DNA from: UBA11524 sp034104265
GTDB lineage: Bacteria; Bacillota; Clostridia; Christensenellales; Aristaeellaceae
Assembly (NCBI GenBank): GCA_034104265.1
Contig: JAXEEE010000158.1
Location: 1-37,985, forward strand
DNA length: 37,985 nt
Direction of reading: 5' to 3'
This document shows, in pieces, positions 1 to 8,065 of the stretch. Positions within the stretch are counted from its first letter, which is position 1; each line of letters opens with the position of its first letter. A model generated the notes under the pieces. It was given only the letters and a program-made list of their open reading frames with translations. It did no database searches and had not been told where the DNA came from. A program made the position numbers and the translations under genes.

Positions 1-198
1 AGCCTGTGCCGGAAAGCCGATATTTGCCATTTCGGCAAAAACTCCGTGCATGCAGTGGTTGCGGATAAGGCTTGTACCGTATGTTCCGGGCAAAAATGAA
101 AGCACCCTTTGCAGCCCCTCTGAAAAACTTGAAATCGGCATATATGCTCCGCAGAGAAAGCCGTAGCCCGCGCTGATAATGGTTCCCACGGCAGAGCC
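1..198 (-). pseudogene. 3' part of an ABC-2-type permease gene, 5' end missing
   Basis: The minus-strand frame in register with position 1 reads as the late membrane region of an ABC-2 type permease, with GTIISAGYG, LCGAYMPIS and FLPGTYGTSLIR in order. This pattern is familiar from exporter permeases of Clostridia. The recognisable similarity stops at about position 198. Upstream in the same frame there is only repeat sequence and then a stop near 271, with no start codon, so the first half of the protein is absent. The 3' end runs off the window. It is either a truncated gene or the scar of a rearrangement. Recognition is from recalled family motifs only. Confidence 0.55.
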
Positions 199-205
199 CT
201 GGCCA

Positions 206-278
206 TGTAAGGAAAGTTTTCCGCAGAGCGGAAAACGGACCCGCCCCCGGGGCAAAGCCCCGGGATACGATTACAGTC
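206..278. repeat. Dispersed repeat with hairpin, copy 1
   Basis: Positions 206-236 match 21141-21171 at 29 of 31 bases. A second block at 263-278 matches 21214-21229 at 15 of 16. The first block is a hairpin (GTTTTCCGC and GCGGAAAAC as read on the minus strand) followed by a short T-rich stretch. The copy sits exactly where the ABC permease fragment loses its similarity. Confidence 0.65.
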
Positions 279-405
279 CTGCGGACGGCTTTTGGCTTCG
301 CCGCCTGCTGCGTGGGCGGTTGCGTTCGGAGGGACTTTGTCCCTTGCGCGGCTTCGCCGACGCGGGGGGTGGATTGTTCTTTTCAAGTACAGGGCGCTGC
401 AGGAC

Positions 406-434
406 TTGACAATTTTCTCCTGGTTTTCTATCAT
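406..434 (+). promoter_or_regulatory. Promoter upstream of the ATP-grasp operon
   Basis: TTGACA at 406-411, a 17-base spacer and TATCAT at 429-434. The next gene downstream starts at 535. Confidence 0.7.
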
Positions 435-445
435 AGTACGTGAAA

Positions 446-486
446 CAAAGACGTTTGCGGCTATCCGCATGCGTCTTTGTTTTTTT
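446..486 (+). terminator. Intrinsic terminator in the operon leader
   Basis: CAAAGACG at 446-453 pairs with CGTCTTTG at 472-479. An inner TGCGG/CCGCA stem sits within it, and seven T follow. It lies only about a dozen bases after the -10 box and before the first gene. It would therefore end most transcripts after roughly 45 nt unless it is antiterminated. Confidence 0.75.
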
Positions 487-534
487 CATCGGGACGGCCC
501 TGTCCGCCCCATGCGAAGGGAGGCGCCGCCGGTC

Positions 535-1845
535 ATGGATCTCTACCGGCATACCGACACCGTCAACGAGCTGCTGGCCCGTTACGGCGTGAAGTTCGGC
601 ATTTACAAGAACAATGTGTTCAAGGAGCAGCTCTTCCCCTTTGACGCCATTCCCCGGGTGATTGAGGCGGAGGAGTTCGCGCACCTGGAAAAGGGGCTGA
701 AGCAGCGCGTGACGGCGCTGAACCTGTTCATCCGCGACATTTACGGGGACAAGAAGATCATCCGCGACAAGGTGGTACCGGAGGAGTTCATCTTTGCCTC
801 CAGCGGCTATCTGCCCCAGTGCGAGGGCGTGCTGCCGCCCCAGGGCGTGTACACCCACATAGCGGGCATCGATCTGGTGCAGGCCAGGGACGGGAACTGG
901 TTCATCCTGGAGGACAACCTGCGGGTGCCCTCCGGCGCGTCCTATCCCATGATCGCCCGGGAGCTGTGCCGCCGGGCCAGCCCCACGACCTTCCAGGAGA
1001 ATCATCTGGAGGACAACCGCAACTACGCGAAGCTGCTGCGCAGCACCATGGATCACGTGAACACCGGAGGCCTGACGGTGATCCTCACCCCGGGCCGCTA
1101 CAACGCCGCCTACTTCGAACACAGCTACCTGGCGGAGCAGACGGGCGTGCATCTGGTCACCGGCAGCGAGCTGACCGTGGAGGGGGACTACCTCTACTTC
1201 ATCGACTACCACGGCCGCAAGGAGCGGGTGGGCGCGGTGTACCGCCGGATTTCCGACGAGTACCTGGATCCCATGACCTTCTGCCCGGAGAGCCTCATCG
1301 GCATCCCCCACATCTTCGATGTGTACCGCAAGGGCAACGTGGCCCTGCTCAACGCCCCCGGCAACGGCGTGGCGGACGACAAGGGCATCTACTACTTCGT
1401 ACCGAAGATGATCCGCTACTACCTGGGCGAGGAGCCCCTCCTGCACAACGCCCCCACCTACCTCCCCTTCTCTGAGGAGGATATGCGCTACACCCTGGAG
1501 CACTTCGATCAGCTGGTGCTCAAGGATGTAGCGGAGGCGGGCGGCTACGGCGTGGTGTTCGGCAGCAAGATGACCGCGCAGGAGAAGGCGGACTTCATTG
1601 CTCTGCTGAAAAAGGAGCCCCGCCGCTTCATCGCCCAGGAGGTCATCGACTTCCGGGATCTGGACATCATGGATGGGGACGAGCGGGTGCCCCGCAAGGC
1701 CGACCTGCGGGCCTTCGTCCTCATGGGCGAGGAGCCCATGGTGTGGCGTAGCGGCCTGACCCGCTTCTCCCGCCGGGCGGATTCCTTCATCGTCAACAGC
1801 TCACAGGGAGGAGGTTTCAAGGACACATGGGTATTATCTCGGTAG
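535..1845 (+). CDS. Circularly permuted ATP-grasp protein (DUF404/DUF407 type)
   Basis: A 436-residue protein of the circularly permuted ATP-grasp family, which joins an acid to an amine using ATP; the natural substrate here is unknown. Typical landmarks are FGIYKNN near residue 22, the conserved LEDNLRVPSGASY block at about residues 125-137 with its acidic and Asn nucleotide or metal ligands, and GGYGVVFG in the C-terminal half. ATG 535 is chosen because AAGGGAGG at 516-523 sits 11 bases before it; an in-frame ATG at 511 lacks a site. It overlaps the alpha-E gene by 19 bases. In this family ATP-grasp, alpha-E and transglutaminase proteins are regularly encoded together and are thought to make or modify a small peptide-like product. 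Confidence 0.9.
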   Translation: MDLYRHTDTVNELLARYGVKFGIYKNNVFKEQLFPFDAIPRVIEAEEFAHLEKGLKQRVTALNLFIRDIYGDKKIIRDKVVPEEFIFASSGYLPQCEGVLPPQGVYTHIAGIDLVQARDGNWFILEDNLRVPSGASYPMIARELCRRASPTTFQENHLEDNRNYAKLLRSTMDHVNTGGLTVILTPGRYNAAYFEHSYLAEQTGVHLVTGSELTVEGDYLYFIDYHGRKERVGAVYRRISDEYLDPMTFCPESLIGIPHIFDVYRKGNVALLNAPGNGVADDKGIYYFVPKMIRYYLGEEPLLHNAPTYLPFSEEDMRYTLEHFDQLVLKDVAEAGGYGVVFGSKMTAQEKADFIALLKKEPRRFIAQEVIDFRDLDIMDGDERVPRKADLRAFVLMGEEPMVWRSGLTRFSRRADSFIVNSSQGGGFKDTWVLSR

Positions 1846-2495
1846 AAAACACCGACCGGCTCTACTGGCTGGGCCGCTACAGCGAGCGAGTGTACACCAC
1901 CATCCGCCTTTTCGCCGCCAGCTACGACAGGATGATCGACATGGACCTGAGCGACTACGCCGGTCTCTGCGGCCGGCTGGACATCCCCAACATCTATGCC
2001 TCCCGGGAGGATTTCATCCGCCGCTACTGCTTTGACCCGGCGGATCCCAACTCCATCCACGCCAACCTGACCCGCGCCTACGACAACGCCGTCACCCTCC
2101 GGGAGGAGATCGGCTCGGAGGTGCTCAGCTACATTCAGCTGGCCGTGTACGACATGAACAAGGCCGGCATCTCCGACGCGCCCATGGTGGAATTGCAGCG
2201 GGTGACGGACAACATCCTGGCCTTCTGGGGCATTGCGGACGACATGATCGCCAGCGAGCAGGTGCGCAACATCATCAAGATCGGCAAGCGGGTGGAGCGG
2301 CTCGACCTGTACGCCCGGCTGCACATGCCCGAGCCGGACATGCAGCGGGAGGTCTTCCGCCTGGCCGACCGGGTGCGCAAGACGGACATGCGCTTCCGCC
2401 CCGGGGTCATCGATGCGCTGCAGACCCTGGTGGGCGAGGCGGAGATCGACTATGCGGCCATCCTGAAGCAGGTGGACAGCCTCCTGGAGGCATGA
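1827..2495 (+). CDS. Alpha-E domain protein (DUF403)
   Basis: A 222-residue mostly helical protein. The opening ENTDRLYWLGRYSERVYTT is the hallmark of the alpha-E family (DUF403), the regular partner of DUF404/DUF407 ATP-grasp enzymes. Family members I recall are about 300 residues, so this one is short, yet both ends look natural and there is no frameshift scar. The start lies inside the end of the ATP-grasp gene, with GGGAGGAGG at 1806-1814 upstream, which points to coupled translation. No catalytic residues are known for the family; it probably assists or shapes the ATP-grasp reaction. Confidence 0.85.
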   Translation: MGIISVENTDRLYWLGRYSERVYTTIRLFAASYDRMIDMDLSDYAGLCGRLDIPNIYASREDFIRRYCFDPADPNSIHANLTRAYDNAVTLREEIGSEVLSYIQLAVYDMNKAGISDAPMVELQRVTDNILAFWGIADDMIASEQVRNIIKIGKRVERLDLYARLHMPEPDMQREVFRLADRVRKTDMRFRPGVIDALQTLVGEAEIDYAAILKQVDSLLEA

Positions 2496-2499
2496 CCCC

Positions 2500-3306
2500 A
2501 TGAAGGAGCTGCACTTCGCCTACCGCATGACCCTTCGCTACGATCCGCCGGTGCGCAGCCAGCGCTTCACCCTCCGGTGCATCCCGCCCTCCACCCCCAT
2601 GCAGCAGATACAGGCCCTGGACGTGCAGGTCACGCCCAGGGTGTTCCTGTCCCAAAGCAGGGACGGCTTCGGCAACCTGTGCCTGTACGGCCTGTCCGAG
2701 GGGATCATCGGCAGCTTCACCGTGACGGTCAGCGGGGACGCGCTCACGGGCCTTGTCCCGGGGGAGGCCGCGCCCCCGCCCCACCTGCTGGGCTGCTTCC
2801 GCTACCCTTCGCCGCTGACCCGGCCCGGGGAGGCCCTGGCCCGGCTGGCGGAGCGCGTCGGCGAGGACAGTGACGCGCCCGTCCCCTACGCCCTGCGCTG
2901 CATGGAGGTCATGGCGGATGCCTTCGCCTACACCCCCGGCGTCACCGGCATGGCCACCACCGCCGAGGAGGCCGCGGCCCTGGGGCAGGGCGTGTGCCAG
3001 GACATGGCCCATGTGCTGCTGGCACTGCTGCGGATGAAACGCATCCCCTGCCGCTACATCTGCGGGATGATGCTGGGCGAGGGCGCCAGCCACGCCTGGG
3101 TGGAGGTTTGCGACGGGGAGAGGTGGATCGACCTGGATCCCACCAACCATCACCCGGCGGACGATGGCTATATCCGCATCTCCGCGGGCCGGGACGCGGG
3201 GGACTGCCTGATCAACCGGGGCATTGTCACCGGATCTGCCCGGCAGGTGAGCCAAATCAGCGTGTCCGTGCGGGAGAAGCCCGGCGCGGCGCGTACAGAA
3301 AGGTAG
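2500..3306 (+). CDS. Transglutaminase-like cysteine peptidase family protein
   Basis: A 268-residue protein with the beta-rich N-terminal region typical of bacterial transglutaminase-like proteins, then the papain-like core. The triad is visible: Cys166 in GVCQDMAH, His198 in SHAWVEV and Asp213 in LDPTN. Such enzymes hydrolyse or exchange amide bonds. Beside an ATP-grasp ligase it is a natural candidate to cut or transfer the peptide-like product. Only four bases separate it from the alpha-E stop. GGAGG at 2486-2490 is its ribosome binding site. No signal peptide is visible, so it is probably cytosolic. Confidence 0.88.
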   Translation: MKELHFAYRMTLRYDPPVRSQRFTLRCIPPSTPMQQIQALDVQVTPRVFLSQSRDGFGNLCLYGLSEGIIGSFTVTVSGDALTGLVPGEAAPPPHLLGCFRYPSPLTRPGEALARLAERVGEDSDAPVPYALRCMEVMADAFAYTPGVTGMATTAEEAAALGQGVCQDMAHVLLALLRMKRIPCRYICGMMLGEGASHAWVEVCDGERWIDLDPTNHHPADDGYIRISAGRDAGDCLINRGIVTGSARQVSQISVSVREKPGAARTER

Positions 3307-3315
3307 AACGCATCC

Positions 3316-4266
3316 ATGATCCAAAAGGTAGCGCAGGTCAGCATGCCGGTGGACGAGACCCTGGCCATCCGCCGCAACCGCCTTCAACCTGAGGGCGGGG
3401 GCAACGGCCGGCGCATCAGCATTGTCACGGGCATCCACGGGGACGAGCTGGAGGGCCAGTACGTCTGCTACGAGGTGGCGCGGCGCATCGCCCTGCACCC
3501 GGAGCATTTGCAGGGCACGGTGGATCTTTACCCCGCGCTGAACCCCTTCGGCATTGATTCCATCACCCGGGGCATCCCCGCCTTCGACCTGGACATGAAC
3601 CGGGTCTTTCCCGGGCGGCACGACGGCGACATGAACGAATCCCTGGTGGCGGAGATTGTGGAGAGCCTGTTGGGCTCCGACCTGTGCATGGACATCCACG
3701 CCAGCAACATTTACCTCACCGAGATACCGCAAATCCGCATCAACGAGCTGTTTGCCGACCGCCTGGTGCCCCTGGCGCGGCTGGCGAACGTGGACTTCAT
3801 CTGGGTGCACGGAGCCTCCACGGTGCTGGAGGCCACCCTGGCCCACAGCATGAACAGCCGGGGCGTGCCCACCCTGGTGGCGGAAATGGGCGTGGGCATG
3901 CGGGTGACCCGGGCCTACGGCGATCAGCTAACCGACGGCATTTTCCGGCTGATGGTCCACCTGGGCATCTGGGACGGCCCCGTTGCCCCCGTGCGGGAGC
4001 CGGTGGTCTCCTGCCGGCCCGACGGCGTGGCCTTCCTGAACGCGCCTGTGTCCGGCGTGTTCCTGAAGGATGCGGAGCATGGCGCGCACCTGCAGGAAAA
4101 CGCACTGATCGGGCGGATCGTGAACCCGCTGACGGGCGCGCTGCTCAGCGAGGTACGCGCTCCCTGTGATGGCTGGCTGTTCACCATCCGGGAATACCCG
4201 CTGGTGGATCAGGGCTCGCTGATGGCCCGGATGCTGCGGGAAGGGGGCGACCGCCATGAAGCGTGA
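3316..4266 (+). CDS. Zn-dependent M14 / aspartoacylase-succinylglutamate desuccinylase family enzyme
   Basis: A 316-residue protein of the AstE/AspA branch of the M14 carboxypeptidase fold. The zinc ligands are visible as GIHGDELEG (His41, Glu44) and DIHAS (His128). The substrate-binding DMNRVFPG lies near residues 93-100, and a likely catalytic Glu190 in VAEMG. It should cleave an amide between an acyl group and an amino acid. The gene starts nine bases after the transglutaminase stop and overlaps the next gene by 11 bases. Its place in the ATP-grasp operon suggests it trims or recycles the same product. Confidence 0.87.
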   Translation: MIQKVAQVSMPVDETLAIRRNRLQPEGGGNGRRISIVTGIHGDELEGQYVCYEVARRIALHPEHLQGTVDLYPALNPFGIDSITRGIPAFDLDMNRVFPGRHDGDMNESLVAEIVESLLGSDLCMDIHASNIYLTEIPQIRINELFADRLVPLARLANVDFIWVHGASTVLEATLAHSMNSRGVPTLVAEMGVGMRVTRAYGDQLTDGIFRLMVHLGIWDGPVAPVREPVVSCRPDGVAFLNAPVSGVFLKDAEHGAHLQENALIGRIVNPLTGALLSEVRAPCDGWLFTIREYPLVDQGSLMARMLREGGDRHEA

Positions 4267-5188
4267 GGTGCTGTACCAGATTGACGCGCTCTACCGGGAT
4301 GATTTCCGCATCACGGGCTTCTCCTTCGGCGAGGGAGAAAAGGCGCTGTGCATTGTAGGGGCCATGCGCGGCAACGAGAACCAGCAGCTGTACTGCTGCT
4401 CCCGGCTGGTCAGCAGGCTGACGGCCCTCGAAGCGGCCGGGCGGCTGCAGCCGGGGTACAAGGTTCTGGTGATCCCCTGCGTCAACCCCTACTCCATGAA
4501 CATCCGCAAGCGCTTCTGGCCCATCGACAACACGGACATCAACCGCATGTTCCCCGGCTACGATCAGGGGGAGACCACCCAGCGTATTGCCGCCGCGCTG
4601 TTCAACGTGGTCAAGGAGTACCGCTACGGCATCCAGTTCGCCTCCTTCTACATGCCCGGCTCCTTCGTGCCCCATGTGCGCATGATGAAAACCGGCTATG
4701 AGAACGTCCCCCTGGCCATGGACTTCGGCCTGCCCTATGTGGTGCGGCACCGGCCCCGGCCCTTTGACACCGCCACCCTCAACTACAACTGGCAGATCTG
4801 GGAGACGCAGGCCTTCTCCCTCTACACCACCAACACCGCCCGGGTGGATAAGCTCAGCGCCCGGCAGGCGGAGGAGGCCATCCTGAACTTCATGAGCAAG
4901 CGGGGCCTTCTGCACTACCAGGGCAGCGGGGGCTACGTGTCCCGGGAGATCGACAGCGCGGACTTCCTGTCCCTGCGGGCTGAATGCTCGGGCTTCCTGG
5001 ATACCCGGGTGCAGGCGGGCGAACGGGTCAGCCGGGGCCAGCTGCTGGCGCAGATTCAGGACGCCTACACCGGCGAGCCCCTGCAGGACATTGTTTCCCC
5101 GGACGCGGCCACGGTGTTCTTCGTGGGGGACGACGCCATGACCTTCCAGCGCACGGCAGTGTTCAAGCTGGTGCGGGAGGAAGCATAA
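4256..5188 (+). CDS. Paralogue of the M14/aspartoacylase enzyme lacking metal ligands
   Basis: A 310-residue protein of the same family as its upstream neighbour; NTDINRMFPGY is kept in place of the substrate-binding loop. The metal site is gone. The position of the first zinc His is Arg38 in GAMRGNENQ, although the Glu is retained as Glu41. The region equal to DIHAS reads IQFAS. The catalytic Glu region is also unlike the enzyme. The C-terminal half keeps the family's beta-rich lid. A non-catalytic partner that binds the substrate or forms a heterodimer with the active enzyme is the simplest reading. The start overlaps the previous gene, behind GAAGGGGGCG. It is the last gene of the operon. 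Confidence 0.82.
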   Translation: MKREVLYQIDALYRDDFRITGFSFGEGEKALCIVGAMRGNENQQLYCCSRLVSRLTALEAAGRLQPGYKVLVIPCVNPYSMNIRKRFWPIDNTDINRMFPGYDQGETTQRIAAALFNVVKEYRYGIQFASFYMPGSFVPHVRMMKTGYENVPLAMDFGLPYVVRHRPRPFDTATLNYNWQIWETQAFSLYTTNTARVDKLSARQAEEAILNFMSKRGLLHYQGSGGYVSREIDSADFLSLRAECSGFLDTRVQAGERVSRGQLLAQIQDAYTGEPLQDIVSPDAATVFFVGDDAMTFQRTAVFKLVREEA

Positions 5189-5202
5189 GGCCAAAAAACA
5201 GC

Positions 5203-5238
5203 AAAGCGGACGGTTCCCTGCCGGAGCCGTCCGCTTTT
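5203..5238. terminator. Terminator between convergent genes
   Basis: AAAGCGGACGG at 5203-5213 pairs with CCGTCCGCTTT at 5227-5237. It has T on one side and A on the other, so it can serve the plus operon ending at 5188 and the DUF1836 gene ending at 5250. Confidence 0.85.
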
Positions 5239-5249
5239 GTGTGCATCCA

Positions 5250-5792
5250 TTATTCTGTTTTGTCCTCCGGTGTGCTTTGCTGCTCCGCGGCCTCGGGCTC
5301 CTTCTGAGCCGCGGCCATGGCGTCGAAGCGGCTGTTGAGGTAGATCACATGGGCCACGGCGATGATCACGCTGCGCAGCATGTCCTTGGCCTCGGAGGTG
5401 GTCACGCCCACCTCGTCCACGGAGTCCTTCAGCCCGAAAATGAAGCGCAGCATGTTCTCCAGCTCCGTGCAGAAGTAGTCGTAGGCCATCTCCACGGAGT
5501 AGGTGCGCTTCTGCATGTCGAACATCAGGGCGATGTTCTCCATGGGCACCACGTTCTTCACCACCGCCATGGCCATCAGGTAGGCAATCTGCCCGGCGCT
5601 GTACTGCTTGCGCACGGGATTGCGGATATACCCCTTCTTCACATAATTGCTGACCATGGAGGCGGTGATTTCCATGTTCCCCAGGGGGGCAAGGTAGCTG
5701 TTGATATACTTCACCGTCTGATCCAGATAGAGCCCCACGTTGGGAATCTCCCGGTACCGGGGCAGACGGAAATCCTCGATCCTGGCAGGCAT
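5250..5792 (-). CDS. DUF1836 protein, MerR-like HTH
   Basis: A 180-residue protein of the DUF1836 family. The opening (LPRYREIPNVGLYLDQ) and the following helices (VKYINSYL, TASMVSNYVKKGYI) match the family's winged-helix DNA-binding region at residues 9-60. A helical domain, VVKNVVPMENIALMF onwards, follows, and a low-complexity Glu/Gln-rich tail ends it. It is probably a DNA-binding regulator with unknown targets. GAGGTGAG before ATG 5792 is the ribosome binding site. It is divergent from the DegV gene, with back-to-back promoters. Confidence 0.85.
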   Translation of the reverse strand: MPARIEDFRLPRYREIPNVGLYLDQTVKYINSYLAPLGNMEITASMVSNYVKKGYIRNPVRKQYSAGQIAYLMAMAVVKNVVPMENIALMFDMQKRTYSVEMAYDYFCTELENMLRFIFGLKDSVDEVGVTTSEAKDMLRSVIIAVAHVIYLNSRFDAMAAAQKEPEAAEQQSTPEDKTE

Positions 5793-5814
5793 CGCTTCTC
5801 ACCTCTCACGGCTT

Positions 5815-5843
5815 ATTATAAAGTTTTCATCCGAAAACGTCAA
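5815..5843 (-). promoter_or_regulatory. Promoter of the DUF1836 gene
   Basis: On the minus strand TTGACG (5843-5838), a 17-base spacer and TATAAT (5820-5815). Confidence 0.8.
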
Positions 5844-5862
5844 GCGGGATTCCTTATATCCC

Positions 5863-5891
5863 TTGACAGGTTTTATAAAAACTGATATAGT
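5863..5891 (+). promoter_or_regulatory. Promoter of the degV-like gene
   Basis: TTGACA at 5863-5868, a 17-base spacer and TATAGT at 5886-5891, with TG one base before the -10 box (extended -10). Confidence 0.8.
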
Positions 5892-5946
5892 GGTAGCGGT
5901 TATCCGGTACCCTGACTGTGACTGATGAATTGTGAGGAAACAACCA

Positions 5947-6783
5947 ATGCTGAATTGCCGAATTGTGGCTGACTCCTCGGCGGATCTGCTCACGCTGTCC
6001 CGGGTGGATTTCGCCGCTGTGCCCATGAAAATAACCGCCGCCGATCACACCTGGGTGGACGACGAGGACGTGAACGTGGAGAACATGCTGGAGACCCTGC
6101 GCAATCACAAGGGGCCCTCCTTCTCCGCCTGCCCCTCCCCGGAGGACTGGCGCCTTGCCTTTGGCGATGCGCAGTACGTCTTCTGTATCACCATCACCAG
6201 CGCGCTGTCCGGCTGCTACAACGCCGCCTGCCTGGCCGCCCGGGAGTATCAGGAGGAGCACCCCGACCGCCGGGTGCTGGTCATCGACAGCCTGTCCACG
6301 GGGCCGGAAATGGCGCTCCTGGCCGAAAAGCTGGAGGAGCTGTGCCAGTACCGCGACAGCTTTGACGACATTGCCCGGGAAATCCAGGCCTATCAGCAAA
6401 AGACCCATCTGACCTTTGTGCTGCGCTCCCTGCACAACTTTGTCAACAACGGCCGCGTCAGCCCCGCCGTGGGCGCGCTGGTGGGGCTGCTGGGCATCCG
6501 CGTGGTGGGCGTGGCCAGCGAGGCCGGCGAGCTGCAGCCCATCGCCAAGTGCCGCAGCGACCGCAAGGCCATTGCCCAGATCATCGACGTGATGAAGCAG
6601 CGGGGCTTTGGCGGCGACCGTGTGCTGATCGACCAGTGTCACTGCGAGGACAACGCTGCCGCCCTGCGGGAGGCCATCCTGGCCGTATGGCCCAAGGCCC
6701 GCATCACCGTGAACAGCACCCGCGCCCTGTGCAGCTACTACGCTGAGGAAGGCGGCATGCTGGTGGGCTTCGCCTCTGCCTGA
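5947..6783 (+). CDS. DegV family fatty-acid-binding protein
   Basis: A 278-residue DegV/FakB-type protein. It begins with the family's IVADSSADL, then the Ser-rich SACPSPEDW, the TITSALSGCYNAA loop and VIDSLSTGPEMALL. The C-terminal half has NNGRVSPAVGALVGLLGI. Members bind a fatty acid and, where FakA is present, hand it over for phosphorylation; no FakA gene is in this window. ATG 5947 is preferred over GTG 5932 because GAGG at 5934-5937 lies nine bases before it. It is transcribed alone from its own promoter. Confidence 0.9.
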   Translation: MLNCRIVADSSADLLTLSRVDFAAVPMKITAADHTWVDDEDVNVENMLETLRNHKGPSFSACPSPEDWRLAFGDAQYVFCITITSALSGCYNAACLAAREYQEEHPDRRVLVIDSLSTGPEMALLAEKLEELCQYRDSFDDIAREIQAYQQKTHLTFVLRSLHNFVNNGRVSPAVGALVGLLGIRVVGVASEAGELQPIAKCRSDRKAIAQIIDVMKQRGFGGDRVLIDQCHCEDNAAALREAILAVWPKARITVNSTRALCSYYAEEGGMLVGFASA

Positions 6784-6816
6784 GCGCCTCCACCGTAAAA
6801 AAGTTCTCTTCGGCCC

Positions 6817-6845
6817 TTGAGGTTGTCTGGTTTATATTGTAAAAT
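6817..6845 (+). promoter_or_regulatory. Promoter of the C39-like peptidase gene
   Basis: TTGAGG at 6817-6822, 17 bases, TAAAAT at 6840-6845. Confidence 0.6.
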
Positions 6846-6887
6846 ACCAGCATAGGTTCAAGTGCGACGTGGAGGGAGGTGGGCGAC

Positions 6888-7670
6888 ATGCGCCGGCTGT
6901 GGCTGTTGACGCTGATGGTCACGCTGCTATGCCTGTCCACTGCCCTGGCGGACGATCCCACCAGCCTCCCCCAGTGCACCACCGAGGCTCAGGTGCTGGA
7001 CTGGCTGCTCCTGCCCATTGAGGACGAGGGCGCCATCCTCCCCGTGGAATCCCAGTCCGGGTACATCCGCTACATCGCCCAGAACCAGACGGCGGATCCG
7101 CTGTTCTGCGCCTCCTACTGGTGCAGCGTGGAGCCCGGGAACAACCTGGACCTGAACGCCCGGAAATCCGCCAAGGGCAACACCTTCAAGGACTACGCCG
7201 GCACCATGTGCACCCGGGCCAGCTACGCCATGGCCCTGTCCTACCTGGGGGTGGGCGCAACGCCCGGGGACATGAGCGTCCTATTGCAGACCCGCAACCT
7301 GGACGATCCCTACGACAAGGTGACGGCGGCCCTGGGCGGGCTGGAGCGGGTGATTCTGCGCACCTACACCTTTGAGACCATGCTGGCCAACTACGAGGCC
7401 GACGCCAGCTACTCCCCCGTGTACGTCTACCTGAAGAAGCCCAACGGGGTTTATCACGCCATCCTGATTGTGGGCCGGGCGGATGAGGAGGGCTACTACC
7501 TGGTGGTGGATCCCGCCACCCACACCCAGGGGGAAGAAATCGTCCGCGTGTACCGCCTGCGCTTCGACGTGCACTACCGCCGGGTGATCAATTCCACCTT
7601 CCGCAACGAGCACCGGGACAGCCGGGTGGTATCCTTCTGCCAGTGGCATCTGACCGGTGAGGAACCCTGA
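6888..7670 (+). CDS. Secreted C39-like cysteine peptidase family protein
   Basis: A 260-residue protein with a signal peptide (MRRLWLLTLM..., probable cut after Ala21 in STALADD). A papain-like core of the C39 type follows: Cys108 in GTMCTRASYAMAL, His190 in GVYHAILIVG and Asp208 in VVDPATH. It is probably an extracellular peptidase or inactive relative; no cargo or transporter gene lies beside it. GGAGGGAGG at 6871-6879 selects ATG 6888. The last codons, VVSFCQWHLTG, lie in a segment repeated about 540 bases downstream (8158-8201). Confidence 0.75.
   Translation: MRRLWLLTLMVTLLCLSTALADDPTSLPQCTTEAQVLDWLLLPIEDEGAILPVESQSGYIRYIAQNQTADPLFCASYWCSVEPGNNLDLNARKSAKGNTFKDYAGTMCTRASYAMALSYLGVGATPGDMSVLLQTRNLDDPYDKVTAALGGLERVILRTYTFETMLANYEADASYSPVYVYLKKPNGVYHAILIVGRADEEGYYLVVDPATHTQGEEIVRVYRLRFDVHYRRVINSTFRNEHRDSRVVSFCQWHLTGEEP
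7621..7664. repeat. Short duplicated segment, copy A
   Basis: The last coding bases of the C39-like gene match 8158-8201. The first 29 bases differ at one position; the block ending in ACCGGTGAGG follows after a small indel. Confidence 0.7.
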
Positions 7671-7682
7671 CTTCCGCAGCGC

Positions 7683-7716
7683 AGCGCCCGATCCTGACAC
7701 CGGATCGGGCGCTTTT
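7683..7716 (+). terminator. Terminator of the C39-like gene
   Basis: AGCGCCCGATCC pairs with GGATCGGGCGCT across a 7-base loop and is followed by TTT. Confidence 0.85.
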
Positions 7717-7726
7717 CACAGCTGTA

Positions 7727-7755
7727 TTGACTTTGCCTCTCCCGCATGCTATCCT
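7727..7755 (+). promoter_or_regulatory. Promoter of the small membrane protein gene
   Basis: TTGACT at 7727-7732, 17 bases, TATCCT at 7750-7755 with an extended TG motif. Confidence 0.65.
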
Positions 7756-7792
7756 TGTTGCATCATAACGGCTCCACGGGAGGTGCATCTTC

Positions 7793-8023
7793 ATGAAACG
7801 GGCGATCATTGGCGGCTTTCTTTCCCTGGTCGGCAGCATCTGGGCGCTGGCGGTGCTGCTGTGCGCCAACAGCTACGCTGTCAGCGGGTGGGTCACGCCG
7901 CCCGGCAAGCTCATGACGCAGCTGAACGAATCGGGGCTCATGCCCTGGTTCACGGCATCCATCGTTCTGACCGCCCTGGGCATTGTGCTGATGGCCATCG
8001 AGTACTTCCGCAAGGAACGCTGA
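7793..8023 (+). CDS. Small two-helix membrane protein
   Basis: A 76-residue protein with a hydrophobic stretch at about residues 5-27 and another at about 52-71, ending in the basic YFRKER. A polar loop (TPPGKLMTQLNESG) joins the helices. GGGAGGTG precedes ATG 7793 at good spacing, and the gene has its own promoter, so it is likely real. I do not recognise the family and assign no function. Confidence 0.65.
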   Translation: MKRAIIGGFLSLVGSIWALAVLLCANSYAVSGWVTPPGKLMTQLNESGLMPWFTASIVLTALGIVLMAIEYFRKER

Positions 8024-8035
8024 CATGTTTTCCCC

Positions 8036-8060
8036 TGCCCCGTGCTGCGCTGCGCGGGGC
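8036..8060 (+). terminator. Possible weak terminator
   Basis: GCCCCG at 8036-8041 pairs with CGGGGC at 8055-8060, with only a short TATTGTT tail, just after the small membrane protein gene. Confidence 0.4.
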
Positions 8061-8065
8061 TATTG

